This document shows positions 33,601 to 45,600 of a DNA stretch of 64,000 nucleotides, piece by piece (positions within the stretch are counted from its first letter, which is position 1; each line of letters begins with the position of its first letter). The notes below the pieces were generated by a model. The model made no database searches. It worked only from the letters and a program-made list of their open reading frames with translations, and was not told the DNA's origin. A program made the translations under genes and the position numbers. The stretch comes from Larus michahellis (taxonomy: Eukaryota > Chordata > Aves > Charadriiformes > Laridae), in contig NC_133897.1 of the NCBI RefSeq assembly GCF_964199755.1, positions 169,746,511 through 169,810,510 on the forward strand, read 5' to 3'.

Positions 33601-36600
33601 CCCCGGGTGGGTCTGTCGCGGAGCAGGGGGTGCGTGGGGAGCCCCCCCTTACCTGCTGGTACTGCAGGATGCCCTCCTGCTCCTGCTGCATCCTCCACAG
33701 CTCCGTCTCGTCCGGTTTGTAGCCGCCGGGGACCACGTAGTCCTCGGGACGGTCCGTGCTGCACATCTCGCAGCCCGGCCGCGTGGGCTTGTTGATGAAG
33801 GTGCATTTCGGGCACGACCAACCCGTCTGCGGGGAGACACAGGGGATGCAGGAGTCGGGAAAAATCCTCCGGAGAGAGGGAAGGGGCGGGGGTGGGGGTG
33901 GGGGGGCGCGGATAGGACGCGGAGGGAGCGCCCACCCTTCGCCGCGGGCCACGTACCGGCACCGGGGAGGGCAGGCTGGCGGCAGCGGGCTGTGGTTGGG
34001 CACCGAAGAGGTCGCCGAGCTGCAGCGCGTCCAAGTGCTGGCTGATCTCGGCGACGTCCATCTTCCTGCCCGTCTCATCCCCCCAGCCTGGGGAGAAACA
34101 CCGGGGAAAAGGGACGTCACAGCCCGCCCGGGGACCGGCGCGGGGTCTGTGTTGTGCCGGGGGGAAACCTCGTCTCTCCAGGGAAGAGGCTTCTCGTCCC
34201 CGGGCGGGGGACACGGATGCTGGGGACCAGCCCACGGCGCTGAGCCCGCTCCCGGCCCCACAGAGCCCGAGCGGTGACAAGAGGAGCGTCCAAGGCGGAT
34301 TCCGGACCCCTCCTCGCTTTCCGAAAAAGAGAAAAACGCCAGGAAAGGCAGAGCACAGGGGGCGGAAGCAAGCGGTGGCTTCCCAAGACGGAGGGTATCG
34401 GCTCCGCTCCCTCCCGGAGAAGCCGCTCAGCCTTTTCTCCCGACCCTGCGAGACACAACCCGGAATTTCCCCCAAAGGAAGACGCCGCCTTTTAAACGCG
34501 ACCCCCCTGCGCGCGCGCTGCTGAAGATTATCGGGATCACGCTAAACAGATCCGACCTACAGCTCCCGTCCCACCCCCCCGTCAGGCCACGCGTCACCCG
34601 CGGAGGGCGAAACCTGAGGCCAACGTAAAAGGGAAAATAAGCGCCCCAAAGAGGGGAGATTTTTCCCCTAAAGAGAAGATTTTCCCCTGGGGAGATTCTC
34701 CACCGAGACCAACGCTGGAACCAGGACGGGAGCCCTCTCTCTCTCTCTCTCTCTCTCGTTCTGTCTCTCCTTCTCTATCCCCCTCTTTCTTTTTCTTTTC
34801 TCTTCTATTTTCAAAAGGCGAGGCGAGGCACGCCGTGCCGCTTGCCGTAATTCGCATTAGCTCTCACCAAGCGCCGCTTGCCGCAACTCGTTGCGTGCCT
34901 CTCGCGGATTGGCGCGAGGCGTACCTTACTTGCCGTAATTGGCTTTTTATACCCAAGCAATTACCGTGGAGCTAATTAAGACCTCCGCTAACGCCCGGCC
35001 CCAGCCCGACCCAGGCTGCCCTCCCCGCCGGCGGCCGCAGGGAGGAGAACCAGACCTTTTTTTGGAGACATGTTGGGCAGGGTGTTGTATTTGCGGCCGT
35101 CGGCGGCGGCGCGGGCGGACGAGGAGGTGGATCGGAGCATGACCTGGGCCTGGTCCTCCTCGTAGCGCTGCTCGGTGAGGTCGGCCATCTTCGCCGAGAG
35201 GAGGTAGAGGAAGGCGGTGTCGCCGTCCCCGCGGATGCCGTAGGAGGACACGGTCCGTTCGTCCACGCACAGGCACTGCCCGATGATCCAGCGCTGAACC
35301 AAGGGGTGGAAACCGTAATCCTGGAAGACCTGGGCAGCGGGAGAAGCTCGGAGGTGAGCCCCCAGCCACGGCTTCCCCGCAGGGGGACGCCGCCGCGCTG
35401 GCACGCCTCGGCGAGCCCGCGGAACCGGCGAAAAGCCGGCTCCCCCAAAGCGGGAGGAGAGGGTGGGAGAGCCCCGGGGGTCCCGTCCCCCGGCCGGGAC
35501 GGGGGGGGTGACGCCCTCGTGCCGCTCCGTACCTGCTGCTTGAGCGTGGCTATCGTCGTGTGAGCGCGGACCCTGATGGTGATGCTGGCAGAAGACGTCG
35601 CGTCCTCCACCACCACCTTCATGCTGGAGAAGAGAGGGGGATGCCGTTAGAGCGGGGGCTGCCGGGCTCGGCGGTGCGGGGGCGGGAGGGGGGCGGTCCC
35701 GGCGTCGCCGCTCGGCGCCAGCCGCTCGCCGGGTAACGACGCTGCGAGCCGCCGAGCCAAGGCCACCGGCGGCAACCACGGAGAGTCCCGCAAGTCTAAC
35801 GCCGGGTTCCAGCCACGATTCCTGTAGGAAAGCCCCAGGAACCGGGACAGGCACCCCCAGCCCGCCCCTGCGTCCCCCACCTCCCGCGCGACGCTCACGG
35901 GGAACTCGTTTTCCCCCCCGTGTTGTTAATCCGCTGTTCCAGCCTCATCCTTGCGGCCTCCACGCAGAAGCCCCTGGCCCAGGTTGCCCCGAGAAGCTGT
36001 GGCTGCCCCATCCCTGGAGGGGTTCAAGGCCAGGTTGGAGGGGGCTCGGAGCCACCTGGGCTGGTGGGAGGTGGCCCTGCCCAGGGCAGGGGGTGCCACT
36101 GGGTGGGCTTTAAGGTCCCTTCCCACCCAAACCGTTCCGTGATTCCATGACACAGCCTTGGCAACGGCCTCCGCCGTGCACGTACGTACAGCGAGAGAAA
36201 ATATCTCCTTTTCCTTCCTTTCCATCTGGTGCTTCTTCACCTCCCCGAGCCCCCTCCTCCCCGCTCCGTCCCCATGATAAACATTCCCCTTCCCCGCCCT
36301 GGTCCTTCCCAGGCCCCCCCTCGCCCCCCGGGTATCTCTCCTTCCACCCGGAGCCCCAGCTTTTCCAGTTCTCCGCTTGAAGATGCGTTTCACGCCTCTG
36401 CTCGTCCCACCCCGTCCCCGACGCAGAGGGACCGAAGCCGGGTTTCCCAAGCGCCAACAAGACGGAAACCCGCAGGCAGCGCTGGCATCTCCACCGCGCG
36501 CTCCCCGCCTTTTCTCCGCGTGATCCCCCCCCTTTTCCTAAGGCCCCCCAATGCCAAACGCGTCGAACAGTGCCGTCGGCCCCACCTGAGCCACCCGCAA

Positions 36601-39600
36601 AGAGGACCCTTATGAAATTCAGCCGGGGCAAGCGCGGGCTGCTGCCCCTGGGGAGGGACAACCCCCCGCACCGGGACAGGTTGGGGGTGACCCACTGGAG
36701 AGCAGCTCGGTGGGAAGAGACCTGGGAGTCCTGGGGGACAACGGGATGACCACGAGCCAGCCATGCGTCCTTGTGGCCAAGAAGGCCAATGGCATCCTGG
36801 GGGGCATCAAGAAGAGCGTGGCCAGCAGGTGGAGGGAGGTCATCCTCCCCCTCTGCTCTGCCCTGGGGAGGCCACACCTGGAGTGCTGGGTCCAGTTCTG
36901 GGCTCCCCGGGTCAAGAGGGACAGGGAACTGCTGGGGAGGGGACAGCAAAGGGCTACCAAGGTGATGAGGGGATGGAGATCTCCTCTCTGATGGAGAAAG
37001 GCTGAGGGATTTGGGTCTCTTCAGGCTGGAAAAAAGACGGCTGAGGGGGGACCTTATCAACGCTGACAAATACTTCAAGGGGGGGTGTCAGGAGGATGGG
37101 GCCAGGCTCTTCTCAGTGGTGCCCGGGGACAGGACAAGGGGTAACGGGCACAAATGTGACCATAGAATCATACAGTCATTCAGGTTGGAAAAGACCCTCG
37201 GGATCATCGAGTCCAACCATCATCTCCACTCTCCAGAGTTCTCCCCTGCACCACATCCCCCAACACCACGTGGAAACGGCTCTTAAACACCTTCAGGGAT
37301 GGCGACTCCACCACCTCCCCGGGCAGCCTGTTCCCGTGTCCGACCACTCTGTCTGGGAAGAATTTCTTCCTCATGTCCAGCCTGAACCTCCCCTGCTGCA
37401 GCTTGAACCCACTCCCTCGTGTTCTGTCGCTGGTGACCCGTGAGAAGAGACCAGCCCCAACCTCTCTACAACGGCCTTTCAAGTAGCTGTAGAGAGCGAT
37501 GAGGCCTCCCCTCAGCCTCCTCTTCCTCACACTAAACAGTCCCAGCTCCTTCCATCGCTCCTCATCAGATTTATTCTCCAGGCCCTTCACCACCTTCGTT
37601 GCCCTCCTCTGCCCTCGCTCCAGCACCTCGAGATCTCTCTCGTGTTGAGGTGCCCAGAACCGGACACAAGACTCAAGGGGTGGCCTCACCAGTGCTGAGT
37701 ACAGGGGGACAATCGCCTCCCTGCTTCTGCTGGTCACACCATTTCTAATACAAGCCAGGATGGCATTGGCCCTCTCGGCCACCTGGGCACACTGCTGGCT
37801 CATGTTCGGCCGCGTGTCAATTGGAACCCCCAGGTCCTTTTCCGCCGGGCAGCTCTCCAGCCACACTGCCCCAGGCCTGTCGTGTCCATGGGGTTGTTGT
37901 GGCCCAAGTGCAGGACCCGGCACTTGGCCTTGTTGAAGCTCGTACCGTTAGCGTTGGCCCATCGGTCCAACCTATCCAAGTCTCTCTGTAGAGCCTCCCT
38001 GTCCTCATGCAGATCAACACTTCACTTGGTGTCATCTGTGAACTTGCTGATGATACACTCTATGTCCTTATCAAGGCCATCAATAAAGACGTTAAACAGA
38101 AATGGTCCCAACACTGAGCCCTGAGGGACACCACTTGTGACCGGCCGCCAGCTGGAGCTAACTCCATTGACCACCACTCTTTGGGACCATCCAGCCAGTG
38201 CTTGATCCAGCAGATCGTATGCTCATGGCCTGGATGAGCATACGAGTTTTCCCATGAGAATTCTATGGGGGACAGCATCAAATGCTTTTCGAAAGCCCAG
38301 GTAGACGATGTCCACAGCCTTTCCCTTACCCAATAATCGGGTCATCTTGTCATAGGAGGAGATCAGGTTCGTCAGGCAGGACCCGCCTTTCCTAAACCCA
38401 TGCTGACTAGGCCTGACCCCCTGCTTGTCCATTAGATGACTTGTAATGGCACTCAAGATGATCTGCTCCATCACCTTCCCTGCTACCGCGGTCACACTGA
38501 CAGGCCTATAGTTTCCCAGATCCTCCTTTCTGCCTTTTTTGTAGATGGGCGCTACGTTTGCTCCCCTCCAGTCCATTGGGACCTCCCCAGTTAGCCAGGA
38601 CTTCAGGTAGATCATGGAAAGCGGCTTGGCGAGCACGTCCGCCAACGTCTGGAAGTCCCATCCCAACACGAGGAGGAACTTCTTTGCTGTGAGGGCGGCA
38701 GAGCCCTGGCACAGGCTGCCCAGAGAGGTGGGGGAGTCTCCGTCTCTGGAGACATCCCAAACCCGCCTGGACGCATCCGACCTGCTCTGGGTGCCCCTGC
38801 TCTGGCGGGGGGTGGCACTGGGTGGTCTCCCGAGGTCCCTTCCAACCCCCGACCATTCTGGGATTCTGTCTCTGCAGACGCCTGGGCTCTCCGCCGGGAT
38901 ACGCGGGGCTCCGTCCTCTGCCGGCTTTTGGCGGGTCACCAGCCCGGAGGAGGCGGCTCCCTCCCGCTCCACGGCACATCGCTTTCCTTCCTCAAGGCTT
39001 TTAAGGAAGCTTGGCAACGTTTTTGGCATTCCCGGCACGGCACCCCAGCACCCTCCGGCTCACCGACCCGCTCCGGGGCACTCGGCAGTTGTCCGACACA
39101 AGTCCTCCCAGTTCCTCCCAGCGTTTACGCCGGAATCCCTCCGGTCTCGATACGAAATTGGTGTTTTAACTTTCCTGGAGGCTTTTTACAGCCGCGCGGC
39201 GCCGGGGCAGCGCTCTGGAGCGCGTCCCCGGGCAGAGAGGAGCAGGGACAGGGGGAGGCTGCTGGGGGGGTGTCCCCACGTCCCCCCCGGCAGGGGAAAG
39301 CTGCCCCAGCAGCTGGTGACAGCCCCGTCGCCCACGGCTGTGACCGAGCTGAGCCTGAGATCCCACCGGATCAGGTCCCTGCCACCCAGACGGGCTCAGC
39401 CTCCGGATTCCCGGCTCTTCTGGTAGCGTCCAACACCCTGCCCCTGTATCCCCCCTCTCCTTCCTCCTGGGAGCCGGGGAAGAAGCAGAAATCCTGGGAT
39501 TCCACATTCCTGCGGGAAAGCCGGGGCTTCCCCAGCACCAGCCGCCCGTTTCCCGCTCCTGCCGGGACCGATCCCGCCTGAGGGCAGAGGGATTCACGGA

Positions 39601-42600
39601 GCAGCTCTGCTCCAGGGGCTGTGCTGGCTCCGAGGGACACACAAAGCCCTGCACCGTCACCGCTACAGGCAAAATGGTGTGACAAAAGACAGATCCAAGG
39701 GCCGCACAGCCCAGGGACGCGGGACAAGCGACCCAAAGGTCTGCCCGCAGAGCCCGGCACGGGACCCACGGCTCCACGCGGGGCAGGTTGTGCTCCGTGG
39801 GGCGGACGCCGAGGATCAGGCCATGGGACAAGAGGGAACGGCCTCCAGTTGCGCCAGGGCAGGTTTAGGATGGATATCGGGGAAAATTCCTTCATGGAAA
39901 GGGCTGTCGGGCGTTGGAAGAGGCTGCCCAGGGCAGTGGGGGAGTCGCCATCCCCGGAGGGATGGAAAAGCCGGGCAGACGCGGCGCTGAGGGACGCGGG
40001 GTAGCGCTGGGTTTGGCAGCGCTGGGTTAAGGGTTGGACTCCATGGTCTGAAAGGTCTTTTCCAACCCGGACCATTCTCTGATTCCATGGTCTTGGCTCC
40101 GAGAACGCGCCGGCCGGCGGAGCTCACCTGATCTCCTCCGAGGGGTAGTTGGACTCCTTGAAGAGGATGCTGAGGGTGGCTTGTTGTCGAGCCAGGGCCA
40201 CGGCGCACCGGGCGGCCGCCTCCTCGTCCCCGTACTCGATGGCCTGGGCGAGCTGGAGGGCCAGGTCCTCTGCGGCGGGGCAGAGAGGGAGAACCGTGAA
40301 CCGCAGCCGGGCTGCAAACACCCTCCCCGGGGCTCGGCGCAACCGCGGCCACCCACGGCACCGGCCTCGCCGGCACCCGGAGGGGCCCGAGACTGTGTCT
40401 GCCACAGATTCACATCTAGAAACAGCAAATCTGGTTCAGTTTGGCATGGAAACAGCAGTGTCACAGCTGGCCACCAGCATCCTGGCCTGTGTCAGGGACA
40501 GTGTGGCCAGCAGGACCGGGGCAGTGATGGTCCCCTGTACTGGGCACTGGGGAGGCCCCACCTCGAATATTGTGTCCAGTTTTGGGCACCTCACTACAAA
40601 AAAAGACACTGAGGTGCCGGAGCGGGTCCGGAGAAGGGCAACGGAGCTGGCGAGGGGGCTGGAGAAGGAGGAGAAGGGTCTGGAGAACTTGTGAGGAGCG
40701 GCTGAGGGAGCTGGGGGTGTTCAGCCTGGAGAAAAGGGGGCCGAGGGGAGACCTTCTCGCTCTCTGCAGCTCCCTGAAAGGAGGGGGCAGCCAGGGGGGG
40801 TCGGGCTCTTCTCCCAAGGAACAGGCCACGGGACAAGAGGAAACGGCCTCCAGTTGCGCCAGGGCAGGTTTAGGATGGATATTGGGGAAAATTCCTTCAT
40901 GGAAAGGGCTGTCGGGCGTTGGAAGAGGCTGCCCAGGGCAGTGGGGGAGTCGCCATCCCCGGAGGGATGGAAAAGCCGGGCAGACGCGGCGCTGAGGGAC
41001 GCGGGGTAGCGCTGGGTTTGGCAGCGCTGGGCGGATGGTTGGACTCCATGGTCTGAAAGGCCTTTTCCAACCGAAGCCATTCCATGATTCCATGAAAAAA
41101 GTGCTTGCCGCCAGCCACAGCCGGGGGAGCAGCAGGACCCGGGCCTGAGCCCTCTCCCACGGGGGGCTCGTAACTCCCGGGGTACCGAAAGAGCGGAGAA
41201 ACCTTCCCCCCCGGCCCCTGCCCCCGAAATACCTTTCTCGGCAAGCTCCAAGACCAGAGCTTCCTCCGGATCCTGATCGGCAGAGACGCCCCCGGCAGCC
41301 GCGGGCAGGGATGAGGCCTGGGACGCCAGCGTGGTGTCCAGGGCTGGGGGAAGGCAGGAAGGCATCAGCGCCGCCCCCCCGAGCAGCCACCGTCCCCCAC
41401 CGTCCCCACCCCGGGGAGAAGATGCACTTGGGCCGCACGAGGCCGCTTGAGGCGAAGGTGACGGCGACCCAAATGCCCGTCCCAAGGGCCGACACCCCAA
41501 GAGAGCAGCGTCAGGGACAGCCCAACGTCCCCCCGAAGCCTTTGGCCGCCGCTCCCCTCGATTCCCAGGAGCGGGAGCGAGGGAGCAGCCGCGCACCGCG
41601 CTCCTCCGGCTCCCCACACCTCCCCGGCGCCGCCTGTCTCCCGTCCAGCGAGCGGCTCCCTCCCCGCGCGTGGGGCTGGGACCGTCCCCCCTCTCCCCAC
41701 ACCACCTCCTGGGGTCCCCCTGGGATGCTCCAGGAACCCTCCCGCCATCCCCCTGCAGCTGCGCAGGACTTAACGTCACGGAGAAGGAAGGGGCCGAGGT
41801 GTTTCCCCGGCTCTCGGGGAGCCAGGAGGAGTTGGTATCGCGCACCCGAATTATTTTACGGCAGGACCAGCCCCCGGGGCAGCCGCCCGCACCTTTCTGC
41901 GCCTCCCGCAGGGAGCTGCTGACGATCGTCCACCACTTCTGCGCCTCCCGCTCCTCCTCGAAGGTGAAGACCATGGGCTCGGCCGGGGAGCCGAGGACCG
42001 TCAGCTCGTGGCACGCGGGGCTCCTCACTTTGTAGGCGACGTCCTTCAGGTCGTACTCGGCGACGGTCTGGGGGGGGCGGGGAGCGGAAGGACGAGAGGG
42101 GTCAGGCCACGATGAAGACGTGCTGCATGGAGACGCACCAGGCACGGGGACAACCCCCCAGCGTGGTGTCTGGGCCAGGACATGGGGACATGGGGCCGTC
42201 CCTCTGCTCCACGACGGTTTCGTGGGATCACGGAACGGGTTGGGCGGGAAGGGACCTTAAAGAGCATCGAGTCCAACCCCCTGCCCTGGGGGTTTTCACC
42301 GGGACCAGGCGGCTCCGAGCCCCGTCCAACCTGGCCTTGAGCCCCTCCAGGGATGGGGCAGCCACAGCTTCTCCGGGCAACCTGGGCCAGGGGCTCACCC
42401 CCCTCACAGCAAACAATGTCTGCCTGAGTTCTCACCTAAATCTCCCCTTTTCCAGTGTAAAACCCTTCCCCCTCGTCCCGTGGCTCCCCTCCCTGATAAC
42501 GTCCCCCCCCCCGGGGACACGCAGGGCTACACACAGCCCTTCTCACGCCTTTGCCGCCACGTCCGAGACGACTCGGGCGCCGGGGGGTGAAGCCAATTCC

Positions 42601-45600
42601 TTCCCCCTTTTACGAGCCTTGGGAAAACCCTTCCCCACACCCCCCAGGGTGCTTTCCCCGTTGTCCTCCCCCCGCCCCCCCCCAACCTCGGCAGCTCCCA
42701 GCGCGGGGAGAGCCCCCGGCTGCCCTTGGGGTGCCCCAGCCCGGCTCCCACCCCGGGGGACACCGTTTTGGGCTTCACGCCGGAGCTTTCTATTCTGCTT
42801 CTGGTAAAATGGCAGCTGGGGAGGAGGCGGGGAGGGAAGGGAGGGCTCTGCGCAGGCACCTGCGGCCGCGGGCAGCGAGCAGGAAGAGTCCAAGCGCCGC
42901 TTCGATCCGTCTACCAGTCTCTCAGTGCCGCCCGCACCCTACAGGGGGCTGGAAGGGAGCCTATGGGGGGCTGGAAGGAAATTCCAGAGCAACCGCTGGT
43001 TTCCTTGCCCTTCCTCCGAGTTCCAAGCCCTGCCGAGTCCCCGCTGTCCCCCCCGTCCCCGAGAACGATGTGGGGGTGAAAAAAAACAAAAACAAAAACA
43101 AAACAAAACCAAAAAGAGAGAAGCGGATGAAAAGTGCCCTCCCCGGGGGCGGCTTTCCCTTCGGTTTGTTGGTCCGGATGGGAAAACTGAGCCCGGAGCA
43201 GCTGCCGGGGCTCCTCCGCCCCCGTGTCCCAGGGGAGGGAATCAAAGCGAGGGGGGAACGGAGCATTTTGGGCCGTGGAGCGGAGCCTGGGGACGCGCCT
43301 TTGCCAGGGCCACCATCCGAGCCGGAATGACACTGGGCCCCGCAGCCCTGCCCGCTGCCTCCGCCGCCAAAACGTCCAGAAAAACGCGGTTTTGATCCCA
43401 GGCTGCTGCCCAGGGAGCTGCCCCCGTCCCTGTGGGGGGCAAGGGAGGTGGTGGGAGCGGGGAGGTGGGCTGCGGAGCCGCTGGCGATGGCTACTCGCGG
43501 CCAAACGGGCACCTCCAGCTCATCCTCCACCTTCGTTGGATCTGGGAGCCGCTGGGCAACCAGCCCCGGGGCTGGGACGGGAGGTTTCGGCTCTTTAACC
43601 TCTCCTGAGGCCGAGGATCCTCTGGCAGAGCAGAGGACACCGGACGCGGAACCTTGTCCCAGTTCCCAGCCCGCCGCGGGCTGAGCGGCTCCCGGAGCCG
43701 GTGGAGGCTCCTCCGGGCATCCCAAGAGCTGATTCCCTTCCCACGGGCACGGCCCGGGATCCTTCCCTGCGGTAGCTGCCTGCCAGCCGGAGCCCGGGCA
43801 GGATCCCACGCCAGATCCTAGGCAGGGATCCCATGCCACATCCCGGGCAGGGATCCCACACCGGAGCCCAGGCAGGGATCCCACGCCAGATCCCGGGCAA
43901 GGATCCATGCTGGAGCCCAGGCAGGGATACCATGCCACATCCCGGGCAGGGATTCCATGCCGGAGCCGTGCCGGCACACCACGCCAGGGCAGGCAGACGG
44001 CACCGCGGCGAGCAGAGGCCGGTACGATCAGCCGGCGGGCAGAGCAGCTGGTCCGACACCACTCGCCACGGGGGGCCGGCACGCGTCTCTGGAGGGCAGA
44101 TGGCCCCCGGCGGGGAGGACGGCTCGGCTGCCACCTGCCACCGCTCGCCGCGGGACTGTGACCTTGAGAGGGGAGAAGGACGGCGGGGATCGGGTCCAGG
44201 CTCCCTGGAGCCTGGCCGGGGGCGGCGTTTCCCTCTCACGCTGCCGCCTGGCTCAGCCCATCCTGGCTCAGCCCATCCTGGCTCAGCCCACCCCGGCAGA
44301 AACTGTAGCCGAGGTGGAAGCGAAGCGCAGCAGCGGCCGCGGTGACGGCTGAGCAGCCGGTGTGTGCCGGGGCGGCAGGAACCATAACGGGATGGGGAGG
44401 CGAGCTGGGACCCACGCAGCCTCCCCGGCACTGTCACCTCCCCAGCACCACCATCAGCCGCTCCGGCAGCACCGTCACCTCCCTGGCGGCACCACCGTCA
44501 GCCTCTCCGGCAGCACCGTCACCTCCCTGGCGGCACCATCAGCCTCGCCGGCACCACCGTCACCTCCCCGCTTGGGTTTTACCCAGCACTTCTGTGGCTG
44601 GAGCTGCACAAAGCGTGGCACAAAGCGTGGCAGAGCCGGCAGGAGCAGCCCCACATGAAGCCAAGAAAGGAGGACAAGAGGGAACGGCCTCACGTTGCGC
44701 CAGGGCAGGTTTAGGATGGATATTGGGGAAAATTCCTTCATGGAAAGGGCTGTCGGGCGTTGGAAGAGGCTGCCCAGGGCAGTGGGGGAGTCGCCATCCC
44801 CGGAGGGATGGAAAAGCCGGGCAGACGCGGCGCTGAGGGACGCGGGGTAGCGGTGGGTTTGGCAGCGCTGGGCGGATGGTTGGACTCCATGGTCCGAAAG
44901 GTCCCTTCCGACCTGGACCATCCTCTGATTCCCGGCTCCCCATCGCAGCGGGGGGTTCAGCCATCGCCAGGACCCGCAGGGCTCCATCATGGTGACTTGG
45001 GAAGACAAACGCCATCACTCTGATCATCCCCGCCCTTCCTTCTTCTCCCACCTCTCTGGGCAGCCTGTGCCAGGGCTCTGCCACCCTCACAGCAAAGAAG
45101 TTCCTCCTCATCTTGGGATGGAACTTCCCATGGTCACGTTTGTGCCCGTTACCCCTTGTCCTGTCCCCGGGCACCACCGAGAAGCGCCTGGCCCCATCCT
45201 CCTGACACCCCCCTTGAAGTATTTATCAGTGTTGATAAGACCCCCTTCAGGCTTTTTTCCAGCCTGAAGAGACCCCAAATCCCTCAGCCTTTAAGGAAGC
45301 CTAATTAACTCAGCCTAATTAACTCCGACCCAGCCCAAACCGGCACATTCCCCACACCCAGCGTGGGCTCGAGGTAGCCACAGGAGCGCGCTCGGTGAAT
45401 TCACGGCGGTTATTCTCCTCCTAAATCCAAAACGCAGCACTACACCAGCTACCGGGAAGAAATTCCCTCTATCCCAGGCGAAACCAGGACACGGCGCCAA
45501 GGCCTTTTCTGCCCCTCGCCGCGAGGGCCTGGGGGGGCACGAGGAGCCGGGAGGGGACAGAGCCGCCCCCGCCTGCCCACAGGGACGTTCCGTACCGTAC

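Larger units (their letters stand above)
29869..33652. other. SHARPIN-RBR intron between NZF and RING1 exons
   Basis: A 3.8-kb intron that separates the SHARPIN-like half of the gene from the HOIL-1-like half. It contains a short CCCCAGTAAGCCCCAGT repeat (29896-29945), a CR1 fragment (30553-30890), a 30-base minisatellite (31480-32420) and a CpG-rich stretch (32430-33000). A possible alternative last exon lies at 33004-33093. I see no other gene. Confidence 0.7.

Noticed and set aside
38223-39038. A 271-codon frame with reverse-transcriptase motifs as a host or complete LINE gene
   Set aside because: It joins the CR1 ORF2 tail of the inner element to unrelated flanking sequence. The element is 5' truncated and interrupted.
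42800-43330. A 259-codon plus frame near 42551-43330 as a small gene
   Set aside because: No family similarity, no splice or promoter context, and it includes an A-rich simple repeat.
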